Positions 1 through 7,700 of a DNA stretch of 10,749 nt are shown one piece after another; position 1 is the first letter of the stretch; the number at the start of each line of letters is the position of its first letter. The stretch lies in NCBI GenBank assembly GCA_012513625.1, contig JAAZBW010000289.1, positions 1 to 10,749 of the forward strand, written 5' to 3'. Source of the DNA: Actinomycetales bacterium. GTDB lineage: Bacteria > Actinomycetota > Actinomycetes > Actinomycetales > Actinomycetaceae. The notes beneath the pieces are model-generated. The model worked only from the letters and a program-made list of their open reading frames with translations, was not told the origin of the DNA and ran no database searches. A program made the translations under genes and the position numbers.

Positions 1-49
1 GACGAGAAGCTCGCCCTCCGTACGAGAGGTGCGCGCCGCCGTCGGGAGC
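1..49. other. window edge, downstream of the acylase gene
   Basis: These 49 bases lie just past the acylase stop codon. I see no start codon, no stable hairpin with a T tract and no recognisable protein end in them. Two plus-strand frames stay open from the left edge, as expected by chance at this GC content. Confidence 0.4.
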
Positions 50-2695
50 CTACGGGCGCAGGGTGAACGTGGTGCGGGAGGCCTCGGCCACCGCCTCCTC
101 GGTCCAGTTCCACGCGAATGTCTCCCCGTCCCGCCAGGCGGTCAGCTGGTCCGTGTAATGGCGGGAGGTGGGGTGCCCGGAGGTGCCGGTGGTGACCACC
201 CACGTGGAGGCGTCCAGATCCGAGAGGTCCACCACCATGCGCATGGAGGGGCCGGTGCTACTCGTGAAGTCGAGGCGCTCGTCCTCGCCCGGGCTCACGG
301 ACCACGAGTTGGCGTTCACGGTGGCGATTCCGCCGTCCGTGCCGAACGGCGCCGGGTTCGTGAGCCACGCAATCGGCGCGGGGGCGGCGGAGGGCGTGAG
401 GATCGGGTGGAAGAGCTCGGTCTGGTGGAGATCCCCCCACCGCCACGTGGACGGGTTCTTTCCGAGCACCCGGGTGAGGTGGGCGCGCGCATCCGTGAGG
501 GACTGGAGGAGCACCTCGTCCCGGGTCTCGGTCACGTTCACCGTGGTGATGTCATCCCACCAGCGGTTCTGCGGCTGGCCGATAATCATGTGGACGGCGT
601 TCACCCAGCGTGAGTCGCCGTCCATGCCCTCGGCCGAGCCCAGTTCGTCCCCGAAGGTGAGCATGGCCAGGTACGCCCACGTGGCGTTGAAGAAGGCGGC
701 GCCGGAAGAGTCCGCATCGTTGGGGTAACCCTCGTCACGCCAGGTCATGAGCTCGTCCATGGCCTCCTGGAGGAAGGGGTCCTCCACCTCGAGCCGCATG
801 ATCGTGGGCATGAGGATTTCGCCGAGCGGGTTGCGCGTGTCCCCCATGATCTCGTTCGCAGCGTCCACGGTGAGGGCCTCTTCCGCGCCGACCGCCTCGC
901 CCAGCAGTGAGCGGATGCGCTGGGAGCGGTAGCCGGGATCAAAGTCGGCCGTGAGGAACGGGCCCTCGTCCGGGGCGGTCACGGCCTGGTTGGCTGCCAC
1001 GATGAAGCCCTCGTCCGGGTTCTGGAGGCTCGGCAACTCGTCCGCGGCCAGGTAGCCCTGCCAGTCATAGGCGGAGTCCCAGCCGGGGCGGGGCCACGTA
1101 CCGTCCGAGGGGACGGGCCCGGGGACCTCGGCGCGGATCGGGATGCGCCCGGGCGCCTGGAACCCGATGTCCCCCTCCACGGTGGCGTAGACGATCGCCT
1201 GCGCGGGCACCTCGAACAGGGCGGCGGCGCGTGCGATGTCCGAGGGCTGGCGGGCGCGGTTGGTGGCAAAGATGGCGTCCATGGTCCGCCCGGGATCGAG
1301 TGCGGTCCAGCGGAGCGAGACCTCGTAGCCGTCCACGCCTCCCGGCGGGCTGCCGGCGGGCACCGGGGAGCCGGTGACGAACTCCGTGCGGCCGAGCGTG
1401 TCCGTCACGAGAGGGCCGTGGTGGGTGGAGCGGACCTCGATGGTGCGGGGATCGCCCCCGTTCACCTCGATGGTCTCGGTGCGGGTTTCCAGCGCGAGCC
1501 GCTCGCCATCGTGCTCGTAGGTGCCGTCCGGGTAGACCCGCTCCAGGAAGAAGTCGGACACGTCCGGAGCCATGTTCGTCAGGCCCCACGCGAGGTGGTC
1601 GTTGTGGCCGATGATCACGCCGGGCATCCCGGAGAAGGAGAATCCGCCAAGGTCGAAGGTGCAGTCCGCCGTGATGGCGGTGCAGTGGAGGCCCACCTGG
1701 TACCAGATCCCGGGGGCTCCGAGGCCGAGGTGGGGATCGTTCGCAAGGAGCGGCAATCCGGACTCGGTGTGCTCTCCGGAGACCACGAAGGAGTTGGAGC
1801 CCACGGCAGTGCCGCGCCCCAGCAGGGAGGGCACGGCGTCCAGGGCCTGGATCGCGGCGCCCACCGCGTCGGACCGGATCGCCTCCCGCCAGCTGGAGTC
1901 GATGACGGAGGGCGAGCCTGCGTCGTCGCCCCAGCCCGCGTCCACGGTGGCCGCGTCCGCGCTCGGGACCACCCGCACCCCGGAGCCGCCCGGCACGATC
2001 GAGGCGTTGCGCGTGTAGGGGTAGCCAGGGAACACCTCCTCCACCCGCTCGAGGTCCCCGAGCGCCTGGTAGGTGGCGGCGCGGTTGATCTCGTGCTCAT
2101 AGTTGCCGATGAGGTCCCAGGCCATCGCCTTCAGCCAGGCGAGCGAGTCCACCGGCGTCCACGGCTCCGGGTCCGTGACGGACACCTGTAGGCCGAGCAC
2201 CGTGTACTCGAATGCCAACTGGGACGGCTCACGGCCCTCGAGGTACGAGTTCACGCCGGCAGCGTAGGAGGTGAGGTAGGACTGGCTCTCGCGGGAGATC
2301 ATGTCCCACTCCTGCTCGGCCACGTGGCGCCAGCCGAGGGTGCGGATCACCGTGTCCGCCGCAATTGCCTCCTCGGCGCCGCCCACAAGTTCGGCGAGCC
2401 GGCCGGAGGTCACGTGGCGCCGGTAGTCCATCTCGAAGAACCGGTCCTGCGCGTGCACGTAACCCTGCGCGAAGAACAGGTCCGCATCCGTGTCCGCGTA
2501 GATGTGGGGCACTCCCTGGGCGTCCCGTTCGATGCGCACCTCACTGCCCACGCCCGTCTCAGCCGTGCCGGAATGGTGCGGCAGCGGGCGACGGAGCACG
2601 ATGGTCACCACGGTGGCGCCGAGCACCAGCACTCCCACGAGGAGGGCGGCGAGCGCCACAAGGATCCGGCGGCGGAGCGGGCTCGATTGGGTCAC
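50..2695 (-). CDS. penicillin acylase family protein (Ntn-hydrolase), membrane-anchored
   Basis: This 881-residue protein belongs to the penicillin acylase family (S45, COG2366), which hydrolyses amide bonds in beta-lactams, acyl-homoserine lactones or other N-acyl compounds. Residues 8-34 are an RRR-led hydrophobic segment, a signal or membrane anchor that puts the enzyme outside the cytoplasmic membrane. The alpha-chain region follows (about 45-250), then a spacer and the autocleavage site Gly299-Ser300 in GTAVGSNSFVVSG. Ser300 would be the N-terminal nucleophile of the beta chain. Family hallmarks follow: LANDPHLGLG, GHNDHLAWGLTN, and Asn569 in VAANQAV, the likely oxyanion asparagine. The end carries the usual SGHPTSRHYTDQ stretch. 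Length is normal and no active-site residue is missing, so it should be active; the substrate cannot be read from sequence. The start is GTG. An in-frame TAG lies four codons upstream, and a GGAGG directly abuts the GTG, too close for normal use, so a leaderless start is likely. Confidence 0.93.
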   Translation of the reverse strand: MTQSSPLRRRILVALAALLVGVLVLGATVVTIVLRRPLPHHSGTAETGVGSEVRIERDAQGVPHIYADTDADLFFAQGYVHAQDRFFEMDYRRHVTSGRLAELVGGAEEAIAADTVIRTLGWRHVAEQEWDMISRESQSYLTSYAAGVNSYLEGREPSQLAFEYTVLGLQVSVTDPEPWTPVDSLAWLKAMAWDLIGNYEHEINRAATYQALGDLERVEEVFPGYPYTRNASIVPGGSGVRVVPSADAATVDAGWGDDAGSPSVIDSSWREAIRSDAVGAAIQALDAVPSLLGRGTAVGSNSFVVSGEHTESGLPLLANDPHLGLGAPGIWYQVGLHCTAITADCTFDLGGFSFSGMPGVIIGHNDHLAWGLTNMAPDVSDFFLERVYPDGTYEHDGERLALETRTETIEVNGGDPRTIEVRSTHHGPLVTDTLGRTEFVTGSPVPAGSPPGGVDGYEVSLRWTALDPGRTMDAIFATNRARQPSDIARAAALFEVPAQAIVYATVEGDIGFQAPGRIPIRAEVPGPVPSDGTWPRPGWDSAYDWQGYLAADELPSLQNPDEGFIVAANQAVTAPDEGPFLTADFDPGYRSQRIRSLLGEAVGAEEALTVDAANEIMGDTRNPLGEILMPTIMRLEVEDPFLQEAMDELMTWRDEGYPNDADSSGAAFFNATWAYLAMLTFGDELGSAEGMDGDSRWVNAVHMIIGQPQNRWWDDITTVNVTETRDEVLLQSLTDARAHLTRVLGKNPSTWRWGDLHQTELFHPILTPSAAPAPIAWLTNPAPFGTDGGIATVNANSWSVSPGEDERLDFTSSTGPSMRMVVDLSDLDASTWVVTTGTSGHPTSRHYTDQLTAWRDGETFAWNWTEEAVAEASRTTFTLRP

Positions 2696-2701
2696 CCTCC
2701 G

Positions 2702-2707
2702 AGCCTA
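2702..2707 (-). promoter_or_regulatory. candidate -10 box for the acylase gene (leaderless)
   Basis: On the minus strand TAGGCT fits the actinobacterial TANNNT -10 pattern and ends 6 bases before the GTG start. Transcription would begin at or next to the start codon. No convincing -35 hexamer is visible at 16-18 bases. This is inference from spacing alone. Confidence 0.35.
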
Positions 2708-2774
2708 GCGGGAGGGCCGCCGCTGCAGCGGGAAGCTTCCGCGCCCCGGTGGCGTTGCACCCCAGTGGGCGCGC

Positions 2775-2780
2775 TAGCAT
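2775..2780 (+). promoter_or_regulatory. candidate -10 box for the fmdB-SAF-mscL unit
   Basis: TAGCAT fits TANNNT and would start transcription near 2787, giving a 5' UTR of about 23 bases that contains the Shine-Dalgarno sequence AAGGAG (2800-2805). TTGCAC at 2755-2760 is -35-like, but its 14-base spacer is short. The divergent acylase promoter lies about 70 bases away in the same 114-bp spacer. Confidence 0.4.
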
Positions 2781-2809
2781 GGCGCCCGGAGAGATCCGTA
2801 AGGAGCCCG

Positions 2810-3145
2810 ATGCCCACCTACGCGTACCGCTGCACCGAGTGCAGCACCGAGTTCGACGTCTACCAGCGCTTCGACGAGGACTCGCTCACCACGTGCCCCT
2901 CCTGCCAGGGCGTCCTCCGCAAGCTCTTCACCCCCGCCGGCGTGCTGTTCAAGGGCTCCGGGTTCTACCGCACGGATTCCCGGGCCTCCTCGGGCAAGAC
3001 CTCCTCCGGCAAGTCCGCGGGTGGGTCCTCCTCCGGTGCCTCTAACGGCGGCTCTTCCTCGAGCGGGTCCTCCTCGAGTGGCGCCGGCTCCGGCACGTCG
3101 GGGTCATCTCGCACCTCTTCCACAGGCTCCTCAAAGGGCTCCTAG
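2810..3145 (+). CDS. FmdB family zinc-ribbon protein with Ser/Gly-rich tail
   Basis: This 111-residue protein starts MPTYAYRCTECSTEFD, the hallmark of the FmdB/CxxC_CxxC_SSSS putative regulatory family. Cys8, Cys11, Cys29 and Cys32 form a four-cysteine zinc ribbon, followed by LFTPAGVLFKGSGFYRTD, also typical. From about residue 58 to the end it is almost only Ser, Gly, Thr, Ala and Lys, so about half the protein should be disordered; short serine-rich tails are usual in the family and this one is long. AAGGAG at 2800-2805 sits 4 bases before the ATG and fixes the start. It leads a unit with the SAF-domain gene (58-base gap) and mscL, an order common in Actinobacteria. The original FmdB was proposed to regulate an amidase/formamidase operon; the molecular function is not established, and no target can be inferred here. 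Confidence 0.92.
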   Translation: MPTYAYRCTECSTEFDVYQRFDEDSLTTCPSCQGVLRKLFTPAGVLFKGSGFYRTDSRASSGKTSSGKSAGGSSSGASNGGSSSSGSSSSGAGSGTSGSSRTSSTGSSKGS

Positions 3146-3161
3146 TCCACAGGGCGGGCCC

Positions 3162-3183
3162 GGCCGCCACAGCAGTGGTGGCC
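3162..3183 (+). other. intercistronic hairpin between fmdB and the SAF gene
   Basis: The arms 3162-3170 (GGCCGCCAC) and 3175-3183 (GTGGTGGCC) pair over 9 bp with one G-U and a 4-base loop AGCA. It begins 17 bases after the fmdB stop and ends 20 bases before the SAF-protein start. No T tract follows, so it is more likely an RNA-processing or partial attenuation structure than a full terminator. Confidence 0.4.
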
Positions 3184-3203
3184 CGGTGCGTAGGGTCCCG
3201 GGC

Positions 3204-3956
3204 ATGGCCCGCGCTGACCGTCCTCCCCGCTCCTCTCCGGCTCGCCTCGCGGCGGGCCGCTCATCTGCTGGGCGCTCGTCCTCTGGTCGCTTCGGTTCCC
3301 ACCCCTCCGGCGCCGCCCCGGCAGCCCGGCCCGTCCGTCCCACTTCCGGCGCGGCGTGGCGCGGACTGCTGTGGCGCTGGCGCCACGTGTTCCTCGCGAT
3401 CGGACTCGCCGCCGGCACGCTCGCGTTCGTGGACGCCCTCTCCCCGGACGAGGGCGCCCCCACCCTGGTCCTCAAAGTTGCCCGCCCCGCCGGTCACGTC
3501 CTCACCGCCGACGACGTCCGTACTGTCACGCTGACCCCCGCCCTGGACGGGGTGTTGGGTGCGCCGGAGGAGGCCGTGGGAGAGGTGCTCGCGGTGGGAC
3601 TGCCAGCGGGTTCGCCTCTGTCCACCGGGATGTTCGTGGGGCCGGGGCTCGCCGTATCGGCACCGTCCGGCACCACGGTGGTCACGGTGGCGCTGGCAGA
3701 CCCTGGATCACGGGAACTTGCCATTCCGGGGACAAAGCTCACACTCGTGGGTGAAACCGGCCCGGACGGTAATGTACAGCAGGTCCATGACGTGCTGGTT
3801 TTGTCACGTCTTGACTCTCCGGCGGGGGAGGGTCTGTTCGCCACGGAAACCCTGCTCACCTATGTGCTGGTTGCAGTTCCCTCACGAATGGCTACTTTGG
3901 TGCTGGAGTCCAGTGCGGTCGCGCCGCTTCGCGTGGCTCTCCACTCCCAGCACTGA
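3204..3956 (+). CDS. SAF domain-containing membrane protein (CpaB/RcpC-like)
   Basis: The product has 250 residues. Residues 1-60 are Ser/Arg/Pro/Ala-rich and basic, with WRGLLWRWRH just before one membrane segment (about 62-79, VFLAIGLAAGTLAFVDAL). The rest should lie outside the cytoplasm. A SAF domain covers about 90-155, with its typical PAGHVLTADDVRTV and VGEVLAVGLPAGSPLS strands, followed by an RcpC/CpaB-like beta region. SAF proteins of the CpaB type belong to Flp/Tad pilus assembly, but no tad gene is visible here, and this stand-alone form between fmdB and mscL is frequent in Actinobacteria with no known role. The ATG at 3204 has TAGGG about 8 bases upstream; an in-frame GTG at 3186 would add six residues and is less likely because it falls inside the hairpin region. 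The 32-base gap to mscL has no terminator, so the two are probably co-transcribed. Confidence 0.85.
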   Translation: MARADRPPRSSPARLAAGRSSAGRSSSGRFGSHPSGAAPAARPVRPTSGAAWRGLLWRWRHVFLAIGLAAGTLAFVDALSPDEGAPTLVLKVARPAGHVLTADDVRTVTLTPALDGVLGAPEEAVGEVLAVGLPAGSPLSTGMFVGPGLAVSAPSGTTVVTVALADPGSRELAIPGTKLTLVGETGPDGNVQQVHDVLVLSRLDSPAGEGLFATETLLTYVLVAVPSRMATLVLESSAVAPLRVALHSQH

Positions 3957-3988
3957 ACAGGACCCCTCATTCGAAAGGCAGTATCACC

Positions 3989-4375
3989 ATGCTCCAGGGC
4001 TTCAAGGAATTCATCTCCCGCGGCAACGTCATCGAGCTCGCCGTGGGCGTCATCATCGCCACCGCGTTCACTCCGGTGGTGGAGTCGGTCACCAACCTGA
4101 TCACGGGCCTCATCGCCGCCGTCTTCGGTGCGCCCAACTTTGATTACGTGGGCGCGTTCACCCTCAACGGCACCGAGATCCTCCCCGGTGCCATCATCAC
4201 CACGCTCGTGAACTTCCTGCTCGTGGCGTTCGCGGTCTACTTCTTCATTGTGGTTCCCATGAACAAGTTGGCCGAGGGCCGTCGCGAGGAGGAGAAGGAG
4301 GAGGCCCGTCCGGAGGACGTGGTGCTGCTCGAGGAGATCAAGGAAATCCTCAGGGCTCAGAGCCCGCGGGTCTGA
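3989..4375 (+). CDS. mscL: large-conductance mechanosensitive channel MscL
   Basis: This 128-residue protein is a complete MscL, the homopentameric inner-membrane pore that opens under strong membrane tension and releases solutes during hypo-osmotic shock. The N-terminal amphipathic helix MLQGFKEFISRGN runs into TM1 (about 14-42; VIELAVGVIIATAFTPVV lines the gate), then an extracellular loop with NFDYVGAFTLNG, TM2 (about 65-88; TTLVNFLLVAFAVYFFIVVP), and a charged cytoplasmic bundle rich in Glu/Arg/Lys ending LEEIKEILRAQ. Length and all landmarks match the family. GAAAGG at 3973-3978 is the ribosome binding site. It is the last gene of the fmdB-SAF-mscL unit and is followed within 15 bases by a strong hairpin terminator. 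Confidence 0.97.
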   Translation: MLQGFKEFISRGNVIELAVGVIIATAFTPVVESVTNLITGLIAAVFGAPNFDYVGAFTLNGTEILPGAIITTLVNFLLVAFAVYFFIVVPMNKLAEGRREEEKEEARPEDVVLLEEIKEILRAQSPRV

Positions 4376-4389
4376 ATTCTGCGCTGCGC

Positions 4390-4430
4390 ACGAGGGGTCC
4401 GGACGGCGTCCGGGCCCCTCGTATTCTCTC
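4390..4430 (+). terminator. rho-independent terminator after mscL
   Basis: Bases 4390-4404 pair with 4408-4422 over 15 bp (one T-G wobble) around a GGC loop; the outer stem is ACGAGGGG/CCCCTCGT. The following ATTCTCTCT is only moderately T-rich, common in high-GC genomes. The symmetric stem may also stop minus-strand transcripts arriving from the convergent helicase-like gene. Confidence 0.85.
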
Positions 4431-4438
4431 TGGATCCG

Positions 4439-4520
4439 CCCGCTCCCCACACACGTGGGGTGACTGGGGCGGCAGTGGTGGATGAGGAGGCCGAGGAGGC
4501 CCGCTCCCTACACGTGTGGG
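4439..4520. repeat. two imperfect copies of a CACGTG-containing inverted repeat, 61 bp apart
   Basis: CCCGCTCCC at 4439-4447 and at 4500-4508 each leads into a short palindrome: CCCCAC-ACAC-GTGGGG (4445-4460) in the first and CC(T)ACACGTGTGGG (4507-4520) in the second. They lie in the convergent spacer between mscL and the minus-strand genes. Neither is followed by a T tract on either strand, so the role is open: extra termination or RNA 3' ends, or a diverged duplication. Confidence 0.5.
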
Positions 4521-4524
4521 CGGA

Positions 4525-4743
4525 TTAGCGGTGGCCCCAGTGGGGCGGCACATCCTCGACGAGACGCCGGTCGTTGGAATCCGGGCTGGCTCCCCATGTA
4601 TCGTCGGAGTCCTCAGCCGCGCGGTTCGGAAGGACGGGCGGCAGAACGGACGGCGGGACGGACGGCAGCCTGGACGGCGGCGCTGCTGGCGGCGTGGCGC
4701 CGTCCTCACGGACTTGGCTGTCAACCCCCGAGAGCCGCACCAC
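4525..4743 (-). CDS. possible small proline-rich protein downstream of the helicase-like gene
   Basis: With the GTG start at 4743 this encodes 72 residues. I do not recognise a named family. The middle is proline-rich (residues about 17-40, repeated PSV/PPV units). The end is acidic to aromatic: EDSDDTWG, then DSNDRRLVEDVPPHWGHR. A tail of the form ND-RL--D-PPHW looks like a conserved protein C-terminus rather than random translation, and from memory similar tails end small actinobacterial hypothetical proteins. Third codon positions are mostly G or C. The frame stays open upstream to an ATG at 4812, overlapping the helicase-like gene; the GTG lies 25 bases after that gene's stop and suggests a two-gene operon. 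No clear Shine-Dalgarno fixes the start. It could still be a shadow frame. Confidence 0.45.
   Translation of the reverse strand: MVRLSGVDSQVREDGATPPAAPPSRLPSVPPSVLPPVLPNRAAEDSDDTWGASPDSNDRRLVEDVPPHWGHR
4632..4677. repeat. degenerate GGACGG array
   Basis: Five GGACGG hexamers occur in 46 bases, at 4632, 4648, 4656, 4660 and 4672 (the third and fourth overlap). Read on the minus strand they encode the Pro-Ser-Val-Pro region of the possible small protein. The irregular spacing suggests replication slippage in a low-complexity coding stretch. Confidence 0.6.
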
Positions 4744-4768
4744 GCGCCGGTTGCCCCGGCGGCGCGGC

Positions 4769-7700
4769 TCAGCGCCCACGACGCTCCGCAGCGGCACGCA
4801 GCACCTGGTCAATCCGGGAGCCGCGACGGCTCATGCCGAGCTCACGGCGTAGTTCGGTCACGAGGTCCTCATCGCTCCTGCGGACGCCGTCGGCGGAGAT
4901 CCAGAGGACGAGGTCATCGAGCTGATCGTCGGAGTACTCCTTGATCGGGCGGCCCCGGGGCACGTTGGGGCGCCCGGGCCGGGACTCGAGCCTGTCGAAC
5001 GGGAGCTGCTCCGCCACCGCCTGGTCCTCGGTGTGCCGCGCACCGGCCTCGCCAGCTGCCGCGCCACTCTCACCTGCTGTCGCACCAGCAACAGCGTCGT
5101 CGACTGTGTGCCGCGCGCGGGTTTCCCCCTCGTCGACTGTGTGCCGAAGGCCGGGCTCCTCTGGTGCGGAGGCACCCGTGGCGGCGGCGGGAGGGGTGCC
5201 AGCCACAGAGTCGGTGGCCGGGCTGCCGGCCGGGGCCGGAGGAGGCGCGGACGCTCTCCCGGTAGAGGCGGCACCACTGGCAGGCCTGGAGGCCGCAATG
5301 GGTGAGTCGCCCATGGCAGCCCTCACCTTGGCAGCAATCGCGCTCGCCTCCTTCTGCGGGTTCATGAACACCGCCTGGGAGAACGCCATGTGCGGCACCC
5401 AGCCGCGCTGCTCGAGCCGCTCCACCCAGTAGCGGTCCCGGCGGCGGAGCGACGCCTCCGCCACGTAGTCCGCGTCGTCGGTCAGGACCCCCACGAACAG
5501 CTCACCGGGCCGGGACGGGTGACCCACCGCGAGAGGGATGCGCACGCCACCCTCGAGGCCGTAACGCGGCACCACGGTCAACCCGAGCCGGTGGAGCCGC
5601 TCGGTGAGGTCCACGAGCAGGCGGTCCGGCTCACCCTCGTCGGGCTGGGAGCGGGCCTTCGTGGAGCCGGGTTCAACGGGCCGGTCGGAGGCGAAGTCCA
5701 GCAACTCGGCGAGCAGCACGGCGCCCGGGTGGTGGAGCCGGTCCCGCTCGATGTCCTCCGGCGCGAGGCAGGAGACGATCTCGAGATCGTGGGTGACGGC
5801 GTCGAGGGCGTCGATCATGAGGGCGAGTCCCTCCGGCGCAGAGATGGGCCCGAAGCGGTGGAGCACCCGGCCGTGCGGGGTCTTACCGAAGCCCACGGAG
5901 AGCACCACGGCATCGCGCTGCAGGCCGTCGGCCTCCTCCACATCCACCACGGCGAACCGGTCCGGCTCCGCGAGCGCCCGCGCCATCTCCGGGTCCGCAG
6001 CCGCGGTATCGAGGATCGCCTGCGCTGTTACCTGCGAGAGGGAGATGACGGCCACTGACTTTCCCGCGGCGAGGTGGCCTCGCGCCAGGTCCACCACCTT
6101 CCGGATCTCCGCGGGCACCGCTTCCACAGCCACTGTGCCGAGGGCGGGCATCCCGAATCCCTCCACCAGGTGCAGCCTGATCCGCGAGGGTGAGGGTGGC
6201 GCGGGCAGCGTGTCCACCACGCCCTCCCAGCCGCCACCCGCGAGGAAGGTGGCCAGGTGCTCCTCACGCCGCGAACGGTCCGTGGGCAGCACCACGGCCG
6301 GAAGCGTGCCGGAGAGCTCGTCAATGAGCCCGGCACCCGGCCGCGTGGTGTCTCCCACGATCACCACCTGGCGCGCCCGCGCAATCGCGGCGGCCACGTG
6401 GGCGGAGGGCAGGTGCTGGGCGCCGTCGATCACGAGCAGGTCGATTCCGCGCTCCGGCGGAAGCGCCTGGCCCACAGCCAGCGGCGGCACCACCCACACG
6501 GGGCGCGCCGCGCCGACCAGCTCTGGGTGCGCGCCACACAGCTCGCGCAGCTCCACACCGCGCGGATCCACGAGCGCACGCCACAGTTCCTGTGCGCCCG
6601 CCTTGTGATCGGCGATCGCCCGCGCACGTCGTCGATCCACAGCCCTCCGCACCGGGCCCGGCAGGGACGCAACCTGCGCCCGGTCCAGCTCCCGGAACGC
6701 GTCTGCGAGCGCGTTGAGCGAGGCGCCCTCCTGGTGGGCGAGCTCCGGATCGGAGGCGAGGATCTCCTCGAGCACGGACGCCCACCACGCGAGTTCCAGC
6801 TCCGCCGCCACCCGCTCGGACTCCACGCGCCGCTCGTGCAGGTCCGCCACCAGCGGGGAGAGGCCGAGGTGGTCCAGCTGCAGGCCAAGTGAGTTCAGTT
6901 CCGGCAGGTAGCGCAAGGCGGATGGGTCCGCCCCGAGCCCGGCCAGGAAGTCCCGGAGCTCCTCGATCGGGAGTGCGAACAGGTTCCGGTCGGGAAACAC
7001 GGGGGTGAGCCCATCCAGGCGAGCGACGGCGTCCCTCGTGGTCCGCCGTGCCTCACCGAGGCCCTGGGGCAGGCTCGGCCAACCGCCGTGGGGGTTGTGC
7101 CGGCGCCAGACCTCGCGCTGGCGCTGGACCCGGGCCAGTGCCTCGTGCAGGTCCTCCACCACCACGCCGGGACGCTGCATGTCCCGCGCCTGCTTGGTGA
7201 GCCGGCGCCGAACCCCGCCCGGCATGTCCACCCCGTGCTGCGCACGCCACTGCGAGGTGGCGGTGGCGAGCACCATGTCCGCTGCGGACCGCTCGAACAC
7301 GATGGGCTGGAACACATCGAGGGACTCGCGGATTCCCTCGAGCATCTGGAGCTGCTCGTTCCAGTCCGCGAGCGATCCCGCCCGCTCCAGCCCCGTCTCG
7401 CGCGCGATCCGGCCCACGCCCGAGAGCGCCTTTGGCAGCACCACCTCGGCGAGGACCTGGGAGCGCTCGAGGGCGTCCGTGGCCTCCTTCTGGTTCCGCA
7501 CGCGCGCGCCGAACCAGGGGGTGTCCCGGTGCCGGTCGGAGAAGCCGCCGAGTATCGAGAAGCGGGTGAGCTTGTCCGCCGCGTCCGCGCGGGTGGACTC
7601 GTCCAGGCGCCCGATTGTCTCGCGGTCAAAGCGCACGCGGGAGCTCGGACCCTCGGCCGAGGTGGTGAGTTCGGCAAGGTGCTGGAGGGAGTCGTAGGCG

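Noticed and set aside
1418..2191. 257-codon plus-strand open frame
   Set aside because: It is antisense to the acylase gene, whose family motifs fix the minus strand as coding; the translation is Arg/Gly/Ala/Val-rich with no family pattern.
2696..2700. GGAGG as Shine-Dalgarno of the acylase gene
   Set aside because: It touches the GTG with no spacer, and the only later in-frame GTG (residue 13) lacks a better site and would cut the basic part of the anchor.
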